A stretch of 64,000 nt of DNA, taken from contig NZ_CP013341.1 of assembly GCF_001455205.1 (NCBI RefSeq), positions 2,480,001 through 2,544,000 of the forward strand, read 5' to 3'. Shown in pieces: positions 38,063 to 47,521 of the stretch. The stretch is from Nitrosomonas ureae. Lineage in GTDB: Bacteria; Pseudomonadota; Gammaproteobacteria; Burkholderiales; Nitrosomonadaceae. The notes under the pieces were generated by a model. The model was not told the origin of the DNA. It searched no databases and worked only from the letters and a program-made list of their open reading frames with translations. A program made the position numbers and the translations under genes. How positions within the stretch are numbered: position 1 is the first letter of the stretch; each line of letters opens with the position of its first letter.

Positions 38063-38517
38063 CATTTAGAAGGGCATCCAGGGCAGTCAATACACCAGTG
38101 TTGAATTCGGCAAGCGATGCAGGGAAATGGGTGTGCATCCCTCCATGGGAAGTGTGGGTGATGCTTATGACAATGCAATGGTTGAAAGCTTTTTTGCCAG
38201 CCTGGAATGTGAATTGATCGATAGGCGCTCCTGGAAAAATAAAACTGAAGCAAGGCTGGCCATATTCACCTGGATCGAGTCATGGTACAACCCAACTCGC
38301 AGGCATTCCGGCCTGGGATACTTATCACCAAACAATTTTGAGAGAAAACTGAATGAGAAAAATAAAATCGCGATAAACTGCAATCCGCTTTCACAGGTCG
38401 AGACTCTCTCGACTCCATGAAAAAAATGTCCGCCAAAAGGGGACAACTCCAGAATTGATTGTTCATGCAGGTTTTTTTCTCAATAACTCTTGTGGCGCTA
38501 TTGCTGATGAAATTTGA

Positions 38518-40713
38518 TCAGCGAGATATTCTCCAGCAATAATGTATTCTGGCGTTGCGCGCAAAATCCTCGGGGATCATCTTGGTGCTGATATCTTCGA
38601 TGATAAGATCGCTTAATGCTTCCTGGTCCAATTTGAAACGGCGGAAATTGGTCGAGAAATATAAGGTTCCTTTGGGTGCCAGTAGGGCCGCGGTATTACG
38701 GATCAGTGGTATATGATCTTTCTGGATATCGAAGATCTCATCCATTTTTTTGGAATTGGAAAAGGTAGGGGGATCGAGAAAGATCAGGTCAAATTGTTGT
38801 TTATGTTTTGCTTGCGCTTGTTGCGCCAGCCACTCCGAGCAATTGGCCCGAATCAGTTGGTGTTCGTCGCTGATACCATTGAGATGAAAATTGCGCCTGG
38901 CCCAATCCAGATAAGTATTGGACATATCCACCGTGAGACTCGATATCGCACCGCCGATTACTGCATGTACGGTAGCACTGCCGGTGTAAGCGAATAAATT
39001 CAAGAAACGTTTACCTTTGGCTTGTTGTTGAATCAGTAAGCGCATTGCGCGGTGATCAAGAAACAGGCCGGTGTCCAGATAGTCCTCAAAATTCACCCAA
39101 AACTTGCATCCACCTTCTTCAATCACATGAAAGCGGCGGGAATCTCCCTGTTTTTCATATTGATCGGTGTTTTTCTGTTTGCGGCGAATTTTCAAGAACA
39201 CTTGTTCGGCAGGAATTTCCAGCACTTTGGGTATTTCCGCCAGCACTCCGGCCAGCCGCTGATTGGCTTTGGCGGGGTCGACAGATCGGGGAGATTCATA
39301 TTCCTGAACATTGACCCAGATTCTCTCGCCTTGATAAATATCCACAGCCACCGCATATTCGGGGAGATCAGCATCGTACAGGCGATAACAATGGACTTGA
39401 TTTTGTTTGGCCCACTTGGTCAGTTTTTTCAGGTTCTTATGTAATCGGTTGGCGAACATTTCCGCTCGACTGTCGGGTTGCCCGGCCTGGGCGCGGCGAT
39501 GGATAAATTCGATGCGTTCCTGCTGGGATTTGGCTTTCGGTTCAAAAAAAGCTTTTTCCTCAATGGTCAAGCGCAACAACTTGCATTCCAGTGCGCCATT
39601 AAAAAGCGTGATCGGTTTGTGCGAACGTATGCCCAATCGGAAGCCCAGCTCCGGATTGCCAATAATGATTGCGGCTTGCCAACCGGTAAAGCGTTGTTTC
39701 AATACTTCGCCAAATTCTCGGTATAACATTCCGGCTTGTTCTTCATCGCCAAGACGTTCACCATACGGTGGGTTGCAAACAATCAATCCATGAGGCCAAC
39801 TTGTCGCGGCAGATGCATCGATGATATTCCGTTTTTCAATGTGGATCTTGCCGGATAATCCTGCGTTTTCAATATGCCGCAACGCGGCATTGACGCTATC
39901 ACGATCCTGGTCAAAACCAACCATCACCGGCAATTTGGCTAAACCTATCTCACGGCGCTGCCGGGCTTGTTCTAGAATGTTCTGCCACAGTGCAGCATCG
40001 TGCTGCTTCCAGCCTAGAAAGCCGTAATAATCGCGCTGCAAGCCCGGTGCGATATCACCCGCGATCAACGCACCTTCCACCAAAAGAGTTCCCGAACCGC
40101 ACATCGGATCGAGCAGTGAACCTCCTTGCCGGGCGAATTCCGGCCAACCTGCGCGCAGCAGAATGGCCGCAGCAAGATTCTCCTTGAGGGGTGCTGCAAT
40201 AGTGATGTCGCGATAACCACGCATATGCGAGCTTTCACCGGATAAATCCAAGCTCAACTGTGCGATTTCGTTATGCAGATACACATTGACACGAATGCTG
40301 GGGTGTGCGGTATCGACATTGGGTCGGCTGCCAAACTTGCCACGCATTTGATCGACGATGGCATCTTTGACTTTCAGTGCGCCAAAGTGCGTGTTATCGA
40401 TTGCCGGATTATTTTTGCTGCTGAACGATACCGCTAAACTGTCGTCAGGACCTAAATGTTCGGACCAGTCGATGCGTTGGATGCCCTCGTAAAGATCCTG
40501 TTGGGAATTCACTTCAAAACTGTTAAGTAATAACAAAACGCGGCTGGCGGTGCGTAGCCATAGACAAGCTTTATATGCCATGGCCAGATCGCCCTGAAAA
40601 GCCACACCAGCCAATTTTTGATGTACATCGTGTCCACCCAGAGCGCTGATTTCATTTGCGAGAATACCTTCCATCGCTTTGGGCGTGGTGGCGAAGAGCT
40701 GATATTGCGTCAT
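38518..40713 (-). CDS. rlmL: Bifunctional 23S rRNA methyltransferase RlmKL
   Basis: Modifies 23S rRNA (m2G2445 by the RlmL half, m7G2069 by the RlmK half). About 731 residues from the ATG at 40713, giving MTQYQLFATTPKAMEG, the usual N-terminus; a start at 40773 would add 20 residues, and neither start has a good ribosome binding site. The THUMP region is followed by the first SAM domain (LLDPMCGSGTLLVEGAL, CNPPYGERLG) and the second (FLNLFAYTGSATVHAV, LIFLDPPTFSNSKK). It ends 66 bases before the IS3-A right end. Confidence 0.93.
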   Translation of the reverse strand: MTQYQLFATTPKAMEGILANEISALGGHDVHQKLAGVAFQGDLAMAYKACLWLRTASRVLLLLNSFEVNSQQDLYEGIQRIDWSEHLGPDDSLAVSFSSKNNPAIDNTHFGALKVKDAIVDQMRGKFGSRPNVDTAHPSIRVNVYLHNEIAQLSLDLSGESSHMRGYRDITIAAPLKENLAAAILLRAGWPEFARQGGSLLDPMCGSGTLLVEGALIAGDIAPGLQRDYYGFLGWKQHDAALWQNILEQARQRREIGLAKLPVMVGFDQDRDSVNAALRHIENAGLSGKIHIEKRNIIDASAATSWPHGLIVCNPPYGERLGDEEQAGMLYREFGEVLKQRFTGWQAAIIIGNPELGFRLGIRSHKPITLFNGALECKLLRLTIEEKAFFEPKAKSQQERIEFIHRRAQAGQPDSRAEMFANRLHKNLKKLTKWAKQNQVHCYRLYDADLPEYAVAVDIYQGERIWVNVQEYESPRSVDPAKANQRLAGVLAEIPKVLEIPAEQVFLKIRRKQKNTDQYEKQGDSRRFHVIEEGGCKFWVNFEDYLDTGLFLDHRAMRLLIQQQAKGKRFLNLFAYTGSATVHAVIGGAISSLTVDMSNTYLDWARRNFHLNGISDEHQLIRANCSEWLAQQAQAKHKQQFDLIFLDPPTFSNSKKMDEIFDIQKDHIPLIRNTAALLAPKGTLYFSTNFRRFKLDQEALSDLIIEDISTKMIPEDFARNARIHYCWRISR

Positions 40714-40998
40714 AGTTTGTGACTGACTGTGGAATAACCGCGTAGGATACTTGAATGTGCAGTAGTCGCGCATTTTTTTATTTAACTGCGGCTGGATTCA
40801 TTCAGTATTGATTGGATTCCTGCAGTTTGGCGAATCATTCGATAATGCGAGGGCTTGGTATTTGTTATTGCCTGCCTCTGAAAGGAGATCGAATTTCTTT
40901 TTAAACATCGCCGTGATAATCTCTATCATGCAATGTACGTACAGTTGCTTGTGGATCCGCTTAAACTTCCTCAATCTCTGAGTCGAAAAGGAGCAAAA

Positions 40999-41391
40999 AT
41001 GGATCGATTGGGACTTCCAATTGTCTTGCTGGCAGCCTTGTGGGGTGCAGTGAATACGACACTGAGTTTTTTTCAAACCATTAATGCACGGCGCGACTTG
41101 ATATTTGAACTGATCGATGAGTGTGGATACTGTGCCGGGAAGACACTCGGCCCGATAGAAATCTATTTAACCAATCTTCTCCCGCTTACTATTGGAAATA
41201 TCATTTTTCTTAGTTTGATTAGCTATGTGATCCTCTCAATTCCACGCCACATGAGGATAGAAAATAAGGAGGAAGCTGAGCATTTAAGAATAGCTTGCCG
41301 GATTATTGCGATATTGCCTATTTTCGGAGCCATTTCTTTTGCTGCTGGCGGCCTATTCGATATGGTGATGTTAATGCGGTCTCTTAATTAA
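40999..41391 (+). CDS. Small membrane protein of unknown function
   Basis: Protein of 130 residues. The ATG at 40999 is preceded by AAGGAG six bases upstream; an earlier in-frame ATG at 40933 lacks a site. Three hydrophobic helices are visible (LPIVLLAALWGAVNTTLSFF, LLPLTIGNIIFLSLISYVIL, IIAILPIFGAISFAAGGLF). The first loop has a Cys-Gly-Tyr-Cys motif (ECGYCAGK), which could bind a metal or form a disulfide. Not recognised as a known family. Its TAA overlaps the next ATG. Confidence 0.7.
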   Translation: MDRLGLPIVLLAALWGAVNTTLSFFQTINARRDLIFELIDECGYCAGKTLGPIEIYLTNLLPLTIGNIIFLSLISYVILSIPRHMRIENKEEAEHLRIACRIIAILPIFGAISFAAGGLFDMVMLMRSLN

Positions 41392-42347
41392 TGAAAAATT
41401 CTCGTATAAGCGTTTTTGTTTTTGCCTTTCTGGGTATGATTTTCGGTCTTGGCGGCTGTGCCGTCATGGACAAGGATATTCCGGGTTGGTCGCAATATCG
41501 TTATCCGGAACAGGCGGGTGAATTGCGATTGGCATCTAAAAGCCTGGGTAAAGGGAATCCGGTGCTTCTGATTCACGGTTTTGGCGCCAGCAGTTATAGC
41601 TGGCGGCATATTGTTGAACCCCTGGCGCAGAAATACCGGGTAATCACCATTGATCTGAAAGGCTTTGGCGAATCGCCCAAACCGCGCGATAACGCTTATT
41701 CCGTTTATGACCAGGCGCGATTAGTAAGGAATTTCGTCCTTGAAAACAACCTGAAGAACCTTCACATTATCGGGCATTCTTACGGTGGCGGAGTAGCCTT
41801 GGCTGCATCGATCTATTTATCATCTTCACATCCGAATCTGCAGCGCAGCCTGGTGTTGATAGACAGTATTGCATATCCGCAAGAACTGCCTGGTTTTGTG
41901 AGAATGCTGGCTACTCCGGTACTGGGGCCGCTGGTGATCCATGCTATTCCAAATTCTGTTCAGGTGAAAAGCTTGCTGAAGAAAGTGTATTTTAATGATG
42001 CTGCTATTCCGCAGGGCACCATTGATCACTATGCAGACAATCTCGCCAAGCCCAATGCAAAGTACGCAACACTCGCTACCGTGCGGCAAATGCTGCCGGC
42101 AGATTTACAGCAATTCTCAGAAAACTATTCGAGTTTGCTGCTTCCTGCCTTAATCATATGGAGCAGGGATGATGAAATTGTGCCTCTGGCCATTGGTGAG
42201 CGTCTGCATGAGAATTTGCCCAATTCGAAGCTGATTATCTTTAACGATGTTGGGCATGCTGTGCAGGAGGAAGCGCCATCAAGGTTATTACCTTATTTAC
42301 AGCAATTTCTGGATGCACAAACGCGTCATGTTTCATCCAGATTATAG
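41391..42347 (+). CDS. Alpha/beta hydrolase lipoprotein
   Basis: Protein of 318 residues. The signal peptide ends in a lipobox-like LGGC, suggesting a lipid-anchored envelope enzyme. The hydrolase fold shows the oxyanion HGFGASSYSWRH, the nucleophile elbow GHSYGGG, an aspartate in WSRDDEIVP and the catalytic histidine in VGHAVQEE. It could be an esterase or lipase; the substrate is unknown. Translationally coupled to the preceding membrane protein (ATG overlaps TAA). Confidence 0.87.
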   Translation: MKNSRISVFVFAFLGMIFGLGGCAVMDKDIPGWSQYRYPEQAGELRLASKSLGKGNPVLLIHGFGASSYSWRHIVEPLAQKYRVITIDLKGFGESPKPRDNAYSVYDQARLVRNFVLENNLKNLHIIGHSYGGGVALAASIYLSSSHPNLQRSLVLIDSIAYPQELPGFVRMLATPVLGPLVIHAIPNSVQVKSLLKKVYFNDAAIPQGTIDHYADNLAKPNAKYATLATVRQMLPADLQQFSENYSSLLLPALIIWSRDDEIVPLAIGERLHENLPNSKLIIFNDVGHAVQEEAPSRLLPYLQQFLDAQTRHVSSRL

Positions 42348-42440
42348 GAGTACCTCTCGCGGCAACGGACTCATACTATTGTCCGTCATTCAGTGAAAAC
42401 TCCCTGTTTCATCTGAGGATTGTCGAGTCAGTTTTTACTT

Positions 42441-42475
42441 GGGGTGCGTGTTTTTCCGCGCACTTAAATTTTTCT
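42441..42475 (+). terminator. Probable terminator after the hydrolase gene
   Basis: GTGCG pairs with CGCAC, with flanking G-T wobbles, over a 10-base T-rich loop, and is followed by TTAAATTTTT. It lies about 95 bases after the hydrolase stop in the right direction. Confidence 0.45.
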
Positions 42476-42870
42476 TGACATTCTGAGTCGTCCACAATTT
42501 CAGTAAGATACAATTGCTATCATAAATAACTTCATGCCAATCTGATAAACTTATCATAACTATATGATAAATTTTATATAATTAAAGTGTTAACTTATTA
42601 ATCAATTCAAGAAAAACCTTTAGAAATATTTAAGTTAGCCAACTAAATAAAGTGTTATTCACAAAGTTATCCACAGAAATTGTGAGTAATAGATGAAACT
42701 CTCTGAGAAGTAAGGCAATAACGCGAGAAAAAGCGATTGTAGTTAAACTTGTGTACCGCTAAGAAGTAAGTTTTTCGATATGGCGGGATTCATTCAGGCT
42801 TGATCGCTATAAAAAAGGGAAATTTGCGGTGGAGAATATTTGTTGATTGATTTCCTTCAGTAAGTATTGG
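42476..42870. other. AT-rich intergenic region with DnaA boxes
   Basis: Gene-free stretch between the hydrolase terminator and the first IS30 end. Bases about 42510-42650 are very AT-rich, with TATATAATTAAAG-type runs, and lead into a cluster of DnaA boxes. I see no coding frame with a ribosome binding site. Confidence 0.55.
42655..42689. promoter_or_regulatory. Cluster of DnaA boxes
   Basis: TTATTCACA (42655-42663) and TTATCCACA (42667-42675) both match the DnaA-box consensus TTATNCACA exactly and are 12 bases apart in the same orientation. TGTGAGTAA (42681-42689) is a one-mismatch box on the other strand. An AT-rich segment lies directly upstream. Confidence 0.55.
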
Positions 42871-42875
42871 TGGAT

Positions 42876-43680
42876 TCAATTTCGAAGTGCAACACCTAAC
42901 GGTGATTTGGTGTAGCGTACCGTCTTCCCGAAGAATATCTCAAACGGAGTTCTGAATACAAGTACTTTGCGTGGTCGATGGTTGAGTCTATCCACCGCCC
43001 ATTGCACTTGTTCTTGGGTAACCTCAATCAACTCCATTACCTTGGGGAAATACTGACGCAGTAACCCGTTGCTGTTCTCGTTCAAGCCACGCTCCCATGA
43101 ACGGTAGGGGTGAGCGAAATAAACATCCGCATTGAGTTTCGCCGAGATGGTTTCATGCTCCGCAAACTCTTTTCCGTTGTCGAATGTCATGGTGTAGCAC
43201 TTGTCTTTATGGGGACGCAGCAGCCGCGTTATCGCCGCCGTCACACCCGATGCCTGTTTGCCGGGTACTTGGGCTGCCAGTATGTAGCGCGACTTCCGTT
43301 CAGCCAATGTGACCAATGCGCCTCGATGGTTCTTTGTCGATCACGGTGCCGCCTTCCCAGTCGCCTATGTGGCTCTTCTGATCGACAATCCCCGGGCGTT
43401 CGTTAATCCCGATCCGGTTCTTGATCGTACCCCGGCGTTCTTGACCACCGGCGTAACGTTTTCTGTGTGGTTTCTGGCAGCGTAAGTGTTGCCACAGGTC
43501 GCCACCACGGCGTTTGTCTTCATAAATGTACACGTAGATCGTCTCATGGCTGATTCTCAACCCGCATTCCAGTACAAGTCGGCAAGATGCTTGTTCCGGG
43601 CTCATGTCCAACCAAATCAGTCGTTCAACTTCCGTCCATTCCAGCAATGAGTGACGCTGTACTGAGGTATGCTGATTTTC
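42876..43680 (-). pseudogene. IS30-A transposase, C-terminal part, frameshifted
   Basis: IS30-family DDE transposase lacking its N-terminal helix-turn-helix. The upstream frame reads LIWLDMSPEQASCRL ... SHIGDWEGGTVIDK and the downstream frame VTLAERKSRYILAAQVPG ... TKSPLGVALRN. They are joined by a single extra A in GACAAAGAACC at about 43320, where IDKNHRGALVTLAERKSRY would be the continuous reading. The DDE residues (GDWEGG, FDNGKEF, ENSNGLLRQYFPK) are otherwise preserved. Confidence 0.85.
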
Positions 43681-43728
43681 AAGGAATCCGAAGTTTCATA
43701 AAATGAGAACATGAAATGGAGGATGGAG

Positions 43729-43999
43729 ATGGAATTACCCCGCGCACAATATAGCCAGGAATTTAGGGAGCAATCAGTTAAGTTTTTTAAAGAAAGTGGG
43801 TTAACTTTGGTTGAGGCAGCAAAACGGCTTTCTTTACCGGAAAGCACATTAAAGAATTGGGTTTATGCTGACAAACGAGGAGAACTTGCATTGGTAGGTA
43901 AGCATCAGAAGCCTCTGACTGAAGTTGAATTAGAGCTGTCCAGAGTTAAACGAGAATTAGCAGAAGTGAAGATGGAGCGTGACTTTATAAAAAAGTGTG
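43729..43999 (+). pseudogene. IS3-family OrfA (IS3-C), truncated by IS30-B
   Basis: Starts at an ATG preceded by GGAGGATGGAG. It encodes EFREQSVKFFKESGLTLVEA, a helix-turn-helix, and the zipper region ending KMERDFIKK, at which point the IS30-B inverted repeat begins (44000). No OrfB or right end of this element exists on the other side of IS30-B, so the remainder was deleted. Confidence 0.82.
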
Positions 44000-44015
44000 T
44001 TGGAGATTCAACCGG

Positions 44016-45170
44016 TCATTGCAACACTGCTGAAATTTTCTGTGATGGCGATAAAAAATTCAACGTTTTTCTAGGTCGATCATTTAACTCTTCTGCCATC
44101 ATGTCGAGTTGCTCCTGTGAATAAACGGATAGATCGGTCTTCTTAGGCATATATTGACGGAGTAGTTTATTAGTATTCTCATTGGTTCCTTTTTGCCAAG
44201 GTGACTTAGGATCACAGAAATAGACTTTGATATCGGTATCAATAGTGAACAGTTTGTGCTGCGCCAATTCCATCCCTCGATCCCAGGTCAACGATTTTTT
44301 CAGTTGCTGGGGCAGCTCAATGACTTTCTGGGTGATAGCACTAACCACAGCATGAGTATCGTTCCCGGTTAATTTAACCAGCAACGTATAGCGGGAGCTT
44401 CGTTCGACTAAGGTTGCGATATACGACTTTTGGGTGTCGCAGATTAAATCGCCTTCCCAGTGTCCCGGGATGATTCGATCGTTCACCTCTTGCGGCCGAT
44501 CATGGATGGATACTGCATCAATAATGCCGCCCCGGGCATTTCCTTTGGTATTGAAGTGCCTGGATTGACGCATCACCCGTTGCGTCCGCAACTGCCGGAG
44601 CAGCTCTTTTTTTAAAGCACCGCGCGATTGAATAAACAGCGTTTTATAGATGGTTTCGTGTGAAATATGCATAGCCGATGCTTCAGGATAAGTTTGTTTC
44701 AACCAACCCGCCACTTGTTCTGGCGACCACTGGCTAGCCAGTTTATCCGATACGATAGCGCGTAAGTTGGCGTCGTCATTAGGCTTACAGGTCTTTGGCC
44801 GTTTGGCTTTCACCCAGGCGCGTCTATCGGCTGCTACGGCACGGTATTTCGATAGTCCGCCATTGCGGTTGATTTCTCGGGAAACCGTTGACGTGGCCCT
44901 GTTGAGATTTCTGGCAATCGCCCTAAAGGATAAATTAGCCGATAGGCCTCGTGATATTTCCTCACGCTCTAGTAATGACAAGTCCCTGACCGAACGTTTG
45001 GGTGGCGATGGCTTTATTCCACCGGATTTTTGTAAGTAGCAAAATACCGAACCGGCATGTTTATTCAATTGCCGGCCGATTTCACTCAACGATTTACCTT
45101 GTGACCATAGCTGCCACATGGTTTCCTGTTGATGATACGTAAAACTTCGTTTTGAGGGTTGATAATTCAT
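44016..45170 (-). CDS. IS30-family transposase (IS30-B)
   Basis: Intact DDE transposase of 384 residues. It has two N-terminal helix-turn-helix regions (QLWSQGKSLSEIGRQLNKH and SFRAIARNLNRATSTVSREI), the catalytic GHWEGDLI, TWDRGMELAQH and ENTNKLLRQYMPK segments, and the NDRPRKTL closing motif. The coding region is complete although its promoter side is separated from the inverted repeat by IS5 copy 1. Confidence 0.93.
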   Translation of the reverse strand: MNYQPSKRSFTYHQQETMWQLWSQGKSLSEIGRQLNKHAGSVFCYLQKSGGIKPSPPKRSVRDLSLLEREEISRGLSANLSFRAIARNLNRATSTVSREINRNGGLSKYRAVAADRRAWVKAKRPKTCKPNDDANLRAIVSDKLASQWSPEQVAGWLKQTYPEASAMHISHETIYKTLFIQSRGALKKELLRQLRTQRVMRQSRHFNTKGNARGGIIDAVSIHDRPQEVNDRIIPGHWEGDLICDTQKSYIATLVERSSRYTLLVKLTGNDTHAVVSAITQKVIELPQQLKKSLTWDRGMELAQHKLFTIDTDIKVYFCDPKSPWQKGTNENTNKLLRQYMPKKTDLSVYSQEQLDMMAEELNDRPRKTLNFLSPSQKISAVLQ

Positions 45171-45203
45171 GAGCTCACTCCAAAATGTAAACTATACAAT
45201 TTA

Positions 45204-46482
45204 AAAGATTCCTGCACAACCTTGCCTGGCAGTGCAATAACCAACTAAAATAGAGGGGGTTAAAAGACAGCTGGAGCAAAAGATGCAGATGAGTTTTGGA
45301 ACACTGGAAAGCAGAGCGATTGAATCGAGATAATGTTCTGGTGAAGATTGAAGCCCTAATTGAGTGGGAGGAATTACGTCCGAAACTTACGGGTTTATAC
45401 AAGCGCGAGTTATCGCATGGTGGAGGCCAAGAGCCGTTTGATGGGTTGTTGATGTTCAAAGCGATCCTGCTAGGTCAGTGGCATAGTTTATCGGACGCTG
45501 CGTTGGAGCAAGCACTGTGTGTACGCATTGATTTTCTGCAATTTTGCGGACTGTCCTTGTCGGATGCGATACCGGACGAAACCACTTTATGCCGGTTCCG
45601 TAACCGGCTAATAACCAACGACCGGCTAGATGATCTGCTGGCCTCTATTAATGAACAGCTTCAATGCCACGGATTGATGATCAAGGGTGCGACAGGAGCG
45701 GTCATTGATGCCACGCTGATTGAGTCAGCGGCACGCCCTAAAAAGACCATCACACTGGAGGTGGATGCCGAAGAAGGTAAGATTGTTCAGTTTGAAGATG
45801 GCAGTCAGCCTGGAATCAACTGTATCGAAGAACAAAGCGCGGATCCGGATGCGACCTGGCTAAAGAAAGGCAGGAAGTCGCAGTTTGGCTACCGCAGTTA
45901 CCTGGTGGTGGACGCACAAGACGGCTATGTGCGCGGGGTTCACACCGCCCCTGCCAACCAGAGCGAAATGATGCATTTCGAAGCCGCTATCGATGGTGCG
46001 CATATCGAGGCGAATCGGGTGTATGCCGACAAGGGATCCGCCAGCAATGCCAATCGGCAATTTCTAAGAAAGCAAAAGATCAAGAGCGCAATCATGCATC
46101 GCGCGTACAAGAATAAACCCCTCTCGTCACGCCAGAAGCTGGCGAATCAATTGATCAGTAAAAAACGCTATATTGTCGAACAGTGTTTCGGCACAATCAA
46201 ACGCTTATTCAGAATGGGACGCGCCAGCTACTTCGGTACGACAAAAGTCAACGCCCAAGTCATACTGAAAAGTATCTGCATGAATCTAAAAAAAGCAGCC
46301 AACAAAATCTTCGTAGACCAACCATTAAGGGGAGCGATCCGTCCAAATATTACATAAGGGGGAAAAATTCACCTAAAAAAAGGAAAAAACTCCACTTTCT
46401 ATTAAAGTGACGTGCAACAAGTGTCACTTGGAAAATTTTCTCTGTCACTACAGCAAAATTCTTGCGGTTGTGCAGAGGTCTT
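45204..46482 (+). mobile_element. IS5-family element, copy 1
   Basis: The ends AAGATTCCTGCACAACC and (minus strand) AAGACCTCTGCACAACC are imperfect inverted repeats. The flanks read TTTA on both sides (45200-45203 and 46483-46486), a probable 4-bp target duplication. The body is nearly identical to copy 2 at 48565-49845. Confidence 0.82.
45283..46357 (+). pseudogene. IS5-family transposase, copy 1, N-terminal 2-bp deletion
   Basis: Compared with copy 2, two bases are missing in GGAATTAGCAG (GGAAAGCAG here), which puts the normal ATG (45283) out of frame. The rest (353 codons from a TTG at 45296) is intact and includes the DDE residues in AVIDATLIESAA, VYADKGSASNANRQF and VEQCFGTIKRLFRMGRASYF. 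It may still work if a downstream start is used, but the normal start is lost. Confidence 0.75.
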
Positions 46483-46558
46483 TTTAAGTGTTGCTTTCAC
46501 CCATTGAATCTCCAAGTATCAGTTTTTTTTTAATATAAAACAGGGTTGAGCGTTAAAT

Positions 46559-47350
46559 ATGGACATTGAAGAACTGTGTCAGCAGGTTATGACCTCCAAA
46601 GAAGTGGTTGTTCCAGAAAATGCTGCTCTCATTGGTGGATCAAAGGATAATTTCTTATCAGTTGGATGCGCTGTTTTTCGAGAACTAGCTCACTCGACCC
46701 AATTGAGTCCAGACTCTAGAGTGCTAGATATTGGATCTGGTCTTGGACGCGTTGCGTATCCGCTTGCTCATTTTTTAAAGAATGGACACTACGTGGGATT
46801 GGAAATAGTTAAAGATTCCGTTGATTTTTGCCAGAAAAACATTGTACCGCTTACTGCTCCTAAGGCACACTTCGAATTTATTCATACTGATATTCATAAT
46901 ACGTTCTATAATTCCTCTGCTAAAAGTGAATTAATAAACTATGAATTTCCTGATCTGGGTGAATTTGATGTTGTCTTTATGTCTTCTGTTTGCACTCACT
47001 TGAACAATGAAGATTTACTGCATTATTTTAAACTTGTACAGCAATGGACACGGTCTGGAGGTGATTTTTTAGCTACTTGGTTCTTAGTTGACAACTTAGC
47101 CAGAGAACAATTGCTCAATCCAATAAAATCACACGCCCTTCCTTTTGATCTTTCTGGAAAAGGTCCAGATTATTTTCTAAAGAGTCAAGACAAATCTACT
47201 GCTGCAGTTGCTTACGATGTTGATTATATACTTGATCTTTACAAATCCCATTCTTTTACGACAATCAGCAATATGTATTTAGGACCTTGGAGCGGTGTTG
47301 AACGGCATATCGGTGCATTTCAGGATTTGATTGTAGCTAGGAAAGATTGA
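46559..47350 (+). CDS. Class I SAM-dependent methyltransferase
   Basis: Protein of 263 residues. The SAM-binding motif I is VLDIGSGLGRVAYPLAHFL, motif II LEIVKDSVDF, and the acidic post-motif FDVVFMSSVCTHLN. The rest resembles sugar or natural-product methyltransferases, but the substrate is unknown. Base composition is clearly more AT-rich than its neighbours and it is enclosed by insertion sequences on both sides, so it is probably acquired cargo. It has no obvious partner gene. Confidence 0.83.
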   Translation: MDIEELCQQVMTSKEVVVPENAALIGGSKDNFLSVGCAVFRELAHSTQLSPDSRVLDIGSGLGRVAYPLAHFLKNGHYVGLEIVKDSVDFCQKNIVPLTAPKAHFEFIHTDIHNTFYNSSAKSELINYEFPDLGEFDVVFMSSVCTHLNNEDLLHYFKLVQQWTRSGGDFLATWFLVDNLAREQLLNPIKSHALPFDLSGKGPDYFLKSQDKSTAAVAYDVDYILDLYKSHSFTTISNMYLGPWSGVERHIGAFQDLIVARKD

Positions 47351-47521
47351 AAAAGATTCTGTTGCAAAGAACTATGCCGGTTAAAATGATGATTATGTTT
47401 TGGCCTGGATGAAAATCCTCTTTCTACTATGCTTGATGCTTAATGCCCTCGCCTTCTCTTACAATCCTCTCTGAATCGTCCCGGTATTTCCAGAGATAAA
47501 ATGGTTTGAGAGGAGGAAGAG

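Larger units (their letters stand above)
36691..38077 (+). mobile_element. IS110-family element inserted in IS3-A orfB
   Basis: About 1387 bases: a 298-base non-coding left end, a transposase gene and only 15 bases of right end. There are no terminal inverted repeats, as expected for the IS110 subgroup. An AT dinucleotide is present at both junctions (36689-36690 and 38076-38077), which fits the shared core of IS110 recombination. Boundaries are set from the broken orfB and could move by one or two bases. Confidence 0.8.
36103..38420 (+). pseudogene. IS3-family transposase OrfB, split by IS110 insertion
   Basis: DDE integrase. The left part (36103-36690) carries the HTH_21 region and the rve domain up to GKVIHHSD, the second Asp. 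Sequence resumes after the insertion as GSQYTSVEFGK through GDAYDNAMVESFF (catalytic Glu) to about 38420. Joining the two flanks leaves one extra base (gat-ccag-ggc instead of gat-cag-ggc). So either the gene was already frameshifted or a base was gained at the junction. Confidence 0.88.
35732..38451 (+). mobile_element. IS3-family element (IS3-A), interrupted by an IS110-family element
   Basis: Imperfect terminal inverted repeats TGGAGTTGCCCCCTTT and (reverse strand) TGGAGTTGTCCCCTTT bound the element. It contains orfA and orfB typical of IS3. About 1387 bases of IS110-family sequence are inserted in orfB at the codon for the second catalytic aspartate. I do not see a clear direct target repeat at the outer ends. 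Confidence 0.85.
44000..46515 (-). mobile_element. IS30-family element IS30-B, interrupted by IS5 copy 1
   Basis: The inverted repeats TTGGAGATTCAACCGGTCAT (from 44000) and, on the minus strand from 46515, TTGGAGATTCAATGGGTGAA both continue to GCAACAC and agree at about 22 of 28 bases. The right repeat lies beyond IS5 copy 1, showing that the IS5 element inserted between the transposase gene and the IS30-B right end. No target duplication is evident at the outer ends. Confidence 0.75.
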
